Assembly (NCBI GenBank): GCA_904502105.1
Contig: CAJGDF010000130.1
Location: forward strand, 1-5,526
Origin: an uncultured Clostridia bacterium
GTDB lineage: Bacteria > Bacillota > Clostridia > Oscillospirales > UBA644
Direction of reading: 5' to 3'
Length of the DNA stretch: 5,526 nt
Part shown: positions 1-5,526 of the stretch, one piece after another
Layout of the letters: each line of letters starts with the position of its first letter
Numbering within the stretch: position 1 is the stretch's first letter
Position numbers and translations under genes: made by a program
Notes under the pieces: model-generated
Databases searched by the model: none
What the model was told of the DNA's origin: nothing
What the model saw: the letters and a program-made list of their open reading frames with translations, nothing else

Positions 1-2
1 CA

Positions 3-38
3 AAAGACCTCTTACGCTATATTACGTAAGAGGTCTTT
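3..38 (-). terminator. Rho-independent terminator hairpin after the fucosidase gene
   Basis: Bases 3-16 pair perfectly with 25-38 (14 bp) around an 8-base loop at 17-24. The stem begins 11 bases after the fucosidase stop codon. Read on the minus strand, the 3' arm runs into TTTTG at the window edge, so the full U-tract may be cut off. Read on the plus strand, the stem is followed by AA, G and then six T (42-47), so it could also end a converging transcript from the left. Its outer arm shares 12 identical bases (AAGACCTCTTAC, 4-15) with the hairpin at 2998-3025. Terminator function is inferred from position and structure. Confidence 0.8.
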
Positions 39-48
39 AAGTTTTTTA

Positions 49-1410
49 TTAATAAAGTTGAATGCTTCTGAAAATAGCATTGGCCCTTGAAGCTGTTATG
101 TATAAACGTATGATGTCCGTGTTAACTTCCGATTGAGCGTAGATATGTATCGGACAAATCTTTTTATGACCTATACATGACCCGACATAGCAATCCTGCA
201 TTTGATCGGAGTTGTTCTTTGCATAAAGTCTGAACGCTTCAACTCTCTGTCCTTTAGTAAGATCTTCCTGGAAAACAACATATTTGATCTTTGTTTTTTT
301 GGGTAAAACAATATCAATAACGCTTTGTCCGTTATCAGATTCTGAAACGACCTTGATTTCAGCGTTTACTGCTTTGTTTTCTCCAAATTCAGATCTGATT
401 TTGTCACCCAATTCTTTAAGTCTTACAACGTCTCTTTCATCGATAAGACCATCTGTTGTCGGGGGAACATTCAGAATAAAACCACAGTTTGCGCCAACAG
501 AGTTGATATATGTATCAAATAATCTTTCAAGAGATTTGGGTTCTTCATTTTTATGCCAGAACCAACCGTCTCTGATCGACATATCGATTTCAGATCCGCA
601 GAATACAAGACCTTTTGAATACAGGATATTTTCAAGACGTCCGAGATCTTTGTCGCTGTTGCCGATCAAAGACAAATCACCTGCAAGAGGCATGGGCCCT
701 GTCTGAATTTCTGCTCTGTAGCATAATTCTGATGGTACGACCGCCCATTCAGCAGGTCTTGCAGTTCCGGATTCGTTACCGCACCAGCGAACGTCGGGAC
801 CATGGTCGTTGAATATCGTAGCTTCGGGCTGATACTTTCTTATAAGTGAAATGTATCTTTCATAATCATATACTTGTTTTTTGTTTTTACCGTCAGATCC
901 AATCGCACCGTCAAACCAAACATGGAAGATGGGACCATAGTTTGTAAGAAGCTCGGTTAATTGATTGCAGAAATAATCGTTATATTCATCGGTTCCGTAA
1001 TATTTGGAATTTCTGTCCCAAGGTGAGAGGTAAAAACCGAATTTTATTCCGCCCTTTCTGCATGCTTCGGCAGCTTCCGCAACAACGTCGCCTTTACCGT
1101 TTTTCCAAGGGCTGTTTTTAACGGAATGCTCTGTGTATTTAGACGGCCAAAGACAGAAACCGTCGTGATGTTTGACGGTAAGAACCATTCCTTTCATTCC
1201 TGCTGATTTGATTGCTTCAACCCATTGGTCACAATCAATCTTTTCGGGATTGAAAATCTTCGGGTCTTCCTTACCTGTACCCCATTCGGAATCAGTGAAT
1301 GGGTTTACACCAAAACAGACAAATGCATAAAATTCAGTGTCAAACCATCTTAACTGGCGTTCTGACGGAGTGACTGATACGGCTGTTGCCATTACTTCCT
1401 TGATATCCAT
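49..1410 (-). CDS. Alpha-L-fucosidase, GH29 family (GH29-B-like), cytoplasmic
   Basis: This 453-residue protein should hydrolyse terminal alpha-L-fucose with retention, by the GH29 double-displacement mechanism. The catalytic barrel carries FYAFVCFGVNPFTD (27-40), the fucose-pocket signature KHHDGF (80-85) and LWPSKYTEHSV (87-97). The nucleophile is most likely Asp167 in VWFDGA. Glu213 in GNESG lies 46 residues later and fits the acid/base position of GH29-B enzymes such as the bifidobacterial 1,3/1,4-fucosidase. A second conserved block is SEIDMSIRDGWFWH (273-286), followed by NSVGANCGFILNVPPTTDG (303-321). Residues from about 350 form the usual C-terminal beta domain (GQRVEAFRLYA near 387-397). 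Length is normal for the family. There is no signal peptide or membrane segment, so it probably acts on imported fucosylated oligosaccharides or glycosides. The first ATG is chosen because AGGAAGGG lies 7 bases upstream; Met7 is a weaker alternative. It lies 35 bases after the binding-protein gene and is probably cotranscribed with it. The family is confident; the exact linkage preference is inferred. Confidence 0.93.
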   Translation of the reverse strand: MDIKEVMATAVSVTPSERQLRWFDTEFYAFVCFGVNPFTDSEWGTGKEDPKIFNPEKIDCDQWVEAIKSAGMKGMVLTVKHHDGFCLWPSKYTEHSVKNSPWKNGKGDVVAEAAEACRKGGIKFGFYLSPWDRNSKYYGTDEYNDYFCNQLTELLTNYGPIFHVWFDGAIGSDGKNKKQVYDYERYISLIRKYQPEATIFNDHGPDVRWCGNESGTARPAEWAVVPSELCYRAEIQTGPMPLAGDLSLIGNSDKDLGRLENILYSKGLVFCGSEIDMSIRDGWFWHKNEEPKSLERLFDTYINSVGANCGFILNVPPTTDGLIDERDVVRLKELGDKIRSEFGENKAVNAEIKVVSESDNGQSVIDIVLPKKTKIKYVVFQEDLTKGQRVEAFRLYAKNNSDQMQDCYVGSCIGHKKICPIHIYAQSEVNTDIIRLYITASRANAIFRSIQLY

Positions 1411-1417
1411 AAATTTA

Positions 1418-1425
1418 CCCTTCCT
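1418..1425 (-). promoter_or_regulatory. Ribosome binding site of the fucosidase gene
   Basis: On the minus strand this reads AGGAAGGG, a strong Shine-Dalgarno sequence 7 bases before the ATG at 1410. It supports that start over the in-frame ATG of Met7 at 1392. Met7 is preceded by AAGGAAG at a spacing of only two bases, which is too close for good initiation. Confidence 0.75.
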
Positions 1426-1445
1426 TTGTTAGATTTATAATAGGA

Positions 1446-2849
1446 TCAATTGTCTCCCCAAAGAAGATCACATGATTCTTCATCGGGAATGATTACGTTA
1501 TCAATCAGCTTTTGTAATTTCGATTCGTTTGATTCAAGAATTTGCATAACTGTTTTTGATCCTGCGCTTTGAGACATTGCATTCGGAATCATATAGCCGT
1601 CATCTCTGTATGGCACATAGTAACAGTTTTTAACAGCTTCGAAAACAACCTCTGTGTCTCTCGGATCATGGAATACATTATTGTTATAATAATCAAAAAG
1701 TGCTTCTTCTGTTTCATAGCCTTCAAGATGCTCAAAAAGAGCGTCAACTATTATTGATGCAACCTCAGGCTCTTTAATATTTGCAGGGAAAGATATTGTG
1801 TTATAAAATACTTCAGACTGACTTACCCAACCCGTACCGTGAAGATCATCGGAAAGAGGGAAGGGGAGTAATCCGAAATTATCAACTGCATACTGTATTG
1901 TATTCAGTCCCCAATGCATAGCTGTGAGAACCATTGCTGCACCTTCGTCTACAAACATATCAATGGTTTGTTGGGTGTTTCCCGTGTTTGTAATGGTATC
2001 TCCGTAGTTCTGCCAAAATGTATCATGTATCCATGTGATCTTATCGACCGCACCCGGAGCATAAAATGCATTTGAATATGTTCCGTCTTCGTTGTCGTTG
2101 ATATAATAAATGCCGCTTGCTAAAAGCGCAATACTGAAATAATGACCGGGTTCTGTTACAAGCGCATAAACCTTATTTCCGTTATCTGCAATATGGGTGT
2201 ATGCTTCGAGAACCTCGAGATATTTATCTCTTGTCCATTCTCCGTTTTCAACATATTCACGCGGGTCAGTCTCACCGATGCTCGCAATCATGCTTTCGTT
2301 TACAAAGAAAAAGTGGTCGCAATTTTTATACATCGTTTCGGGCCAATACATCGGCAGAACGCCGTAAAGATGATCCTTGTAAACATACGATACAAGCTGT
2401 TCTCTTCTGCCCCATTTGTCACTGTCAGTATAAACAATGCCGGATTCAAGTGAATCGATAGGATATAAAAGGTTTGATTTTATATGATCGTAAAGCTCAT
2501 AGTCATTACTTGTAAATATATCACATATTACTTCGTCGGACAAAATACTGAAAAGAAGATTTTCATGGATTTTTTCAAATGTAAAATTGATTTTAACATC
2601 ATATTTTTCTTCGACTTCATGAACTCTTTGCTTTGCAAGGTCAGCAAATAAAGTATCCTGCGGATAAAAAGTATACATTTCATAAGCATATTCATCGCGC
2701 GGTAATATTGAGAACTTGAGCTCCATTCCGTTAAAAGATATCTCCGATTGCTCTGTACTGTACTCAGGTACAATCTCATTTGACGATGAACACGAAACGA
2801 GAATAAAGAATGAGATAAAAACTAATAAAACTGTTTTTAAATAATACAT
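1446..2849 (-). CDS. ABC-type sugar-binding lipoprotein (extracellular solute-binding protein family 1-like)
   Basis: This 467-residue protein looks like the surface receptor of a carbohydrate ABC importer. Residues 1-19 form a lipoprotein signal (Lys5, then a hydrophobic run) ending in the lipobox LVSC, with Cys20 as the lipidated residue, followed by a Ser/Glu-rich linker to about 40. The rest resembles two-lobed binding proteins of the carbohydrate type: NGEWTRDKYLEVLEAYT (202-217), the FVDEGAAMVLTAMHWG segment (299-314), and NFGLLPFPLSD (324-334), where these families have a conserved loop before the hinge. The mature part is rich in aromatic residues, as expected for sugar stacking. Length is in the usual 420-550 range. 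No permease or ATPase gene adjoins it: a terminator and the Trk genes lie upstream, and a fucosidase then a terminator downstream. The substrate cannot be read from the sequence; a fucose-containing glycan is a guess from the neighbour. A sensor role is also possible. The start is supported by AAGAGGG six bases upstream and a promoter at 2881-2909. Confidence 0.85.
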   Translation of the reverse strand: MYYLKTVLLVFISFFILVSCSSSNEIVPEYSTEQSEISFNGMELKFSILPRDEYAYEMYTFYPQDTLFADLAKQRVHEVEEKYDVKINFTFEKIHENLLFSILSDEVICDIFTSNDYELYDHIKSNLLYPIDSLESGIVYTDSDKWGRREQLVSYVYKDHLYGVLPMYWPETMYKNCDHFFFVNESMIASIGETDPREYVENGEWTRDKYLEVLEAYTHIADNGNKVYALVTEPGHYFSIALLASGIYYINDNEDGTYSNAFYAPGAVDKITWIHDTFWQNYGDTITNTGNTQQTIDMFVDEGAAMVLTAMHWGLNTIQYAVDNFGLLPFPLSDDLHGTGWVSQSEVFYNTISFPANIKEPEVASIIVDALFEHLEGYETEEALFDYYNNNVFHDPRDTEVVFEAVKNCYYVPYRDDGYMIPNAMSQSAGSKTVMQILESNESKLQKLIDNVIIPDEESCDLLWGDN

Positions 2850-2855
2850 AGCTAA

Positions 2856-2862
2856 CCCTCTT
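2856..2862 (-). promoter_or_regulatory. Ribosome binding site of the binding-protein gene
   Basis: The minus strand reads AAGAGGG, ending 6 bases before the ATG at 2849. This good Shine-Dalgarno match fixes the start and fits the signal peptide beginning at that Met. Confidence 0.75.
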
Positions 2863-2880
2863 TTACTTTATTTTTTTAAT

Positions 2881-2909
2881 AGTATAACACATTGAATTCG
2901 AATTGTCAA
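2881..2909 (-). promoter_or_regulatory. SigA-type promoter of the binding-protein/fucosidase unit
   Basis: On the minus strand a consensus -35 TTGACA (2909-2904) is separated by exactly 17 bases from -10 TATACT (2886-2881). The bases TGT immediately precede the -10, giving an extended -10 (TGn). A run of nine A (2918-2910) directly upstream of the -35 resembles an UP element. Transcription would start near 2874, giving a leader of about 25 bases with the ribosome binding site inside it. This leaves no room for a riboswitch or attenuator. The match to consensus suggests strong basal activity, so a repressor is plausible. Confidence 0.85.
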
Positions 2910-2910
2910 T
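2891..2910. promoter_or_regulatory. Palindrome inside the promoter, candidate operator
   Basis: AATTCGAATT (2895-2904) is a perfect 10-base palindrome centred on CG. It is flanked by ATTG (2891-2894) and CAAT (2907-2910), which are also complementary but offset by two bases. The element covers the -35 box and most of the spacer, so a bound protein would block RNA polymerase. A CG centre is typical of LacI-family operators, but the site does not match the CcpA cre consensus well. In AT-rich DNA a short palindrome can arise by chance, so this is a weak to moderate call. Confidence 0.35.
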
Positions 2911-2997
2911 TTTTTTTTGAAATCAAAGTAAGTAAAAAGAAAATATAATACGATATACTACAGGTGGTTTCACATTTAATGTATAGAAAATAATAAG

Positions 2998-3025
2998 ACC
3001 TCTTACAAATTAATTTGTAAGAGGT
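2998..3025 (-). terminator. Terminator hairpin after trkH
   Basis: Bases 2998-3010 pair with 3013-3025 (13 bp, effectively a TTAA loop once the last pair opens). The hairpin begins 72 bases after the trkH stop. On the minus strand it is followed by CTTATTATTTTC, a U-rich but broken tract, so termination may be moderate. The minus-strand 3' arm plus its first bases (GTAAGAGGTCTT) is identical to that of the hairpin at 3-38. It separates the Trk genes from the sugar unit, whose promoter lies further downstream. Confidence 0.7.
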
Positions 3026-3097
3026 TAAATAATTGAAATTTTGTTAGAATAACACTTCAATATTATTTGATAAACTTATTTTTTGAATTTGATATAA

Positions 3098-4537
3098 CTA
3101 TTTCTTCCATGCATATGGATTAAAGAGCATAAGTATGGGGAAAATTTCAAGTCTTCCGGCTAACATATCAAAAATTAATACGATTTTAGATATGTCAGAA
3201 AATTGGGAAAAATTACCTGTCGGACCAACAACTCCAAGTCCGGGGCCGATGTTGTTCAGACATGCTGTAATTGCAGTGAAATTTGTAATCAAATCGAATT
3301 GGTCAATTGAAATAATGAGAGTTGATATTGAGAAAATAATAAAATAAAGAACGAGGTAAGATTGTGCACCTGAAATTGTATCATTATCAACAGTTTTATC
3401 TTCAATTTTTACTGATATAATGGCTCTGGGCATAATCAGTTTCTTTATTTCTCTTATTGCACTTTTAATAAGTATCATAATTCTTGAAACCTTTATACCG
3501 CCTGCAGTAGAACCTGCGCAAGAACCGATAAACATCAAAATAACAAGTATTGTTTTTGAAAATTCAGGCCATAAATTGTAGTCTGCGGTTGCAAAACCTG
3601 TTGTCGACATTATGGTAGAAACCTGAAATGCAGAATGTCTCAGTGATTGTCCGAATGAATCGTATATAGAAGATATATCAAATGTAATAAGAAGAGTTGA
3701 AATAACAAAAATACATAAAAATACATGTAATTCTCTGTTTTTTATAACACTTTTTATGTCTCCCAATACAATGAAAAAGTATAAATTGAAGTTTATACCG
3801 AAAAGTATCATAAAAATTGTTATAACAATATCAATATAAGCGCTGTCATATGCTGCTATAGATGTATTTGTTATTGCAAAACCACCTGTACCCGCCGTAG
3901 CAAATGATGTTACAACAGCATCAAAAAGAGGCATTCCTCCAAAAAGAAGCATTGCCATCTGTATGAATGTCATCACTACGTATATAGCATATAAAATCTG
4001 TGCTGTGAATCTTGCTTTTGAAACAAGTTTACCGACTTTAGGACCGGGGACCTCTGCTTTCATCAGGTGCATCGTTCTTGATTGAGATAGGGGGAGTATG
4101 GCAAGGATAAACACAAGCACACCCATACCGCCTATCCAGTGGGTAAACGATCTCCAAAATAATAAACCTTTAGGTAATGCTTCAACATCGGTCAAAATTG
4201 AAGCACCTGTTGTTGTAAAACCGGAAACTGTTTCAAAAACAGCATCGATATATGAGGGGATGTACCCACTTAAATAAAAAGGTAAAGCACCGACAAGACT
4301 TAATATCAACCAAGACAAACCACAGATTATAAATCCGTCTTTGGCTGTAAGATTGTCTTCACGGTTTCTTTTTAAGGAAAAAATAAAGCCTAAAAATAAG
4401 GTCAAAAGTGCAGTGATAACGAAAGAATGAATACAGTCTTCTCCGCAGCAAATACTGATGAGTAACGGTAATAAAAGTAATACACCTTCAGCCTTTAAGG
4501 CTATTCCCAATATGGATAAAACATTACGGTAGTTCAT
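3098..4537 (-). CDS. trkH: TrkH-family potassium uptake channel subunit
   Basis: This 479-residue, strongly hydrophobic membrane protein is the K+-conducting subunit of a Trk system. It has the expected N-terminal pair of helices (about 5-30 and 36-55) and then four pore repeats. The pore-loop segments are TTTGAS (108-113), TAGTGGF (214-220), STTGFATADY (311-320) and NNIGPGLG (428-435), all with the glycines expected of the K+ filter. Residues 340-349 (CAGSTAGGIK) match the flexible intramembrane gating loop of TrkH. GRLEIF (461-466) supplies the conserved pore-lining arginine (Arg462). Length and C-terminus are typical, so it looks intact. It starts five bases after the trkA stop, and TrkA should dock as its cytoplasmic gating ring. 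No Shine-Dalgarno is visible before the ATG, so translation probably depends on coupling to trkA. The closely related KtrB family is the main alternative, but the extra N-terminal helices and the double-length TrkA neighbour favour Trk. Confidence 0.95.
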   Translation of the reverse strand: MNYRNVLSILGIALKAEGVLLLLPLLISICCGEDCIHSFVITALLTLFLGFIFSLKRNREDNLTAKDGFIICGLSWLILSLVGALPFYLSGYIPSYIDAVFETVSGFTTTGASILTDVEALPKGLLFWRSFTHWIGGMGVLVFILAILPLSQSRTMHLMKAEVPGPKVGKLVSKARFTAQILYAIYVVMTFIQMAMLLFGGMPLFDAVVTSFATAGTGGFAITNTSIAAYDSAYIDIVITIFMILFGINFNLYFFIVLGDIKSVIKNRELHVFLCIFVISTLLITFDISSIYDSFGQSLRHSAFQVSTIMSTTGFATADYNLWPEFSKTILVILMFIGSCAGSTAGGIKVSRIMILIKSAIREIKKLIMPRAIISVKIEDKTVDNDTISGAQSYLVLYFIIFSISTLIISIDQFDLITNFTAITACLNNIGPGLGVVGPTGNFSQFSDISKIVLIFDMLAGRLEIFPILMLFNPYAWKK

Positions 4538-4542
4538 AATTT

Positions 4543-5526
4543 TTATTGAATAATGTCGTTAATTTCTCTTATTCCCTGATTTTTTGTGATAACGATAACA
4601 CTGTCATTTTTTTCAATTGTATCGTTGCCACCGGGGAATATAATCTGACTGCGTCGGATTATGCACCCGATAATAATTCCTTTTTTTATTTTGAGATCCT
4701 TTAACGGAATACTTACTATTTCCGAATTCTCTGAAATTTCGAATTCAAGAGCTTCAACTTTTCCGTCTACGATTTTGTACATTGTTTTAAGGTTACTAGA
4801 TTCACTGTTTGTCATAGCTCGAATATAGCTTAAAACTCTGTTTACTGAAATGAGTTTTGGCGAAACAATAGAATCAAGTCCAACAGCATTAAGCATTCCG
4901 ACAAAAGAAAGTCGGTTGATCTTTGTTATTACTTTCTTGATACCTTTTTTCTTTGCATACATAGAAATGACCATGTTTTCTTCGTCAATTCCGGTCAAAG
5001 ATACAATAGCATCAGATTCTTCAAGACCTTCTTCTTTGAGTATGGTTTGGTCTGTTCCGTCTCCGCAGATAATTGTTGTCTTCGGTAATAATTCACTTAA
5101 TTCGTAACATCGTTTTTCATCTTGTTCCAAAAGTCGGACATCGATTCCGGCTGAAGATAACTGTTCTGAAAGATAGAATCCAATACGTCCGCCCCCAATA
5201 ATCATAACCTTTTTAAGTTTATGTTGGTATATTCTCAACATTTTAAAAAATTGGGACAATTCTGCATGAGATGCGGTTATATATATTTTATCCCCTTTTT
5301 GAAGAACAATATCACCCCCGGGAATATATACCTGATCATTACGTTCAACGACACAAACAAGTATTTTTACATTGTATTTTTTATACAACTGTGAAAGTAT
5401 TTGTCCGTCAAGAGGACTTTCTTCTTCTATTTTGATTTCTGCAAGTTCAACTTTACCTCTTGCAAAAACATCAAGCTTAAGAGCTGAAGGAAAACTTATT
5501 ATCTTAAATATTTCAGATGCTGCATC
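4543..5526 (-). CDS. trkA: Trk potassium uptake regulator TrkA, partial (N-terminus beyond the window)
   Basis: The frame is open to the window edge, giving 327 residues of a protein usually near 450. Missing is most of the first RCK_N domain. In-window residues 1-86 are the end of that half and its RCK_C domain (FPSALKLDVFARGKVELAEI, then IPGGDIVLQKGDKIYI). Residues 106 to about 225 form the second Rossmann-type RCK_N domain, with GGGRIG (111-116, a GxGxxG motif), an acidic Glu134 at the end of the second strand suited to NAD(H), and GDGTD (155-159). A second RCK_C domain (about 251-316) ends the protein. TrkA is a peripheral cytoplasmic protein that assembles beneath TrkH and gates it in response to nucleotides; in Firmicutes, RCK_C domains of related proteins can bind c-di-AMP, which cannot be judged here. 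The TTG at 5388 is an internal Leu codon and not the start, because homologous sequence continues upstream. It is the first gene of the trkA-trkH pair visible here. Confidence 0.95.
   Translation of the reverse strand, partial: DAASEIFKIISFPSALKLDVFARGKVELAEIKIEEESPLDGQILSQLYKKYNVKILVCVVERNDQVYIPGGDIVLQKGDKIYITASHAELSQFFKMLRIYQHKLKKVMIIGGGRIGFYLSEQLSSAGIDVRLLEQDEKRCYELSELLPKTTIICGDGTDQTILKEEGLEESDAIVSLTGIDEENMVISMYAKKKGIKKVITKINRLSFVGMLNAVGLDSIVSPKLISVNRVLSYIRAMTNSESSNLKTMYKIVDGKVEALEFEISENSEIVSIPLKDLKIKKGIIIGCIIRRSQIIFPGGNDTIEKNDSVIVITKNQGIREINDIIQ

Noticed and set aside
284..812. Plus-strand open frames of 140 and 65 codons inside the fucosidase gene
   Set aside because: They lie entirely antisense to a well-supported GH29 gene, have low-complexity Ser/Leu-rich translations and show no recognisable domain.
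2142..2461. Overlapping plus-strand open frames of 103 and 86 codons
   Set aside because: Both are antisense to the binding-protein gene, overlap each other in different frames and have no credible protein features.
2528..2779. 83-codon minus-strand frame inside the binding-protein gene
   Set aside because: It is an out-of-frame shadow of the binding-protein gene; the main frame carries the lipobox, ribosome site and family motifs.
2850..2880. Riboswitch or attenuator in the leader of the binding-protein gene
   Set aside because: The predicted leader is only about 25 bases and has no stem-loop, which is too short for any known riboswitch.
2891..2910. Catabolite-repression (cre) site at the promoter palindrome
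   Set aside because: The CG centre is suggestive, but several conserved cre positions do not match, so CcpA control cannot be claimed from the sequence.
5386..5388. TTG codon that could be taken as the start of the 281-residue regulator
   Set aside because: The same frame stays open for 46 more codons to the window edge and encodes sequence typical of the TrkA first RCK_C domain. The TTG is an internal Leu and the gene is simply cut by the window.

Overview
The window is AT-rich and its genes are densely packed, all on the minus strand. Codon choice, a SigA-type promoter, a lipobox lipoprotein and a TrkA/TrkH pair resembling clostridial ones suggest an anaerobic, probably gut-associated Firmicute (Clostridia, e.g. 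Oscillospiraceae or Lachnospiraceae). That placement is inference from protein style, not a database match.

Reading in the direction of transcription (right to left): (1) 5526-4543 is the C-terminal two thirds of a TrkA-type K+ uptake regulator, cut by the window edge. (2) 4537-3098 is a complete TrkH-type K+ channel/transporter subunit, five bases downstream, so the pair looks like a trkA-trkH operon whose promoter lies outside the window. (3) 3097-2850 is a 248-base intergenic region. It holds a hairpin 72 bases after trkH (likely terminator) and, on the same strand, a near-consensus SigA promoter with a palindrome in its spacer. (4) 2849-1446 is a lipoprotein solute-binding protein of the ABC sugar-import type. 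(5) 1410-49 is a GH29 alpha-L-fucosidase without a signal peptide, 35 bases downstream. (6) 38-3 is a perfect 14-bp hairpin that closes this second unit.

The two units appear functionally unrelated. The first handles K+ uptake: TrkA binds NAD(H) or other nucleotides and gates the TrkH pore. The second looks like a small carbohydrate-use transcription unit: a surface lipoprotein could capture a sugar and a cytoplasmic fucosidase could remove alpha-L-fucose from it. No ABC permease, ATPase or local regulator is visible, so the unit must rely on partners elsewhere if this reading is right.

No clearly new system is apparent. The points most worth a second look are the shared 12-base arm of the two hairpins that bracket the fucosidase unit, the orphan binding-protein/fucosidase pairing, and the palindrome within the strong promoter.
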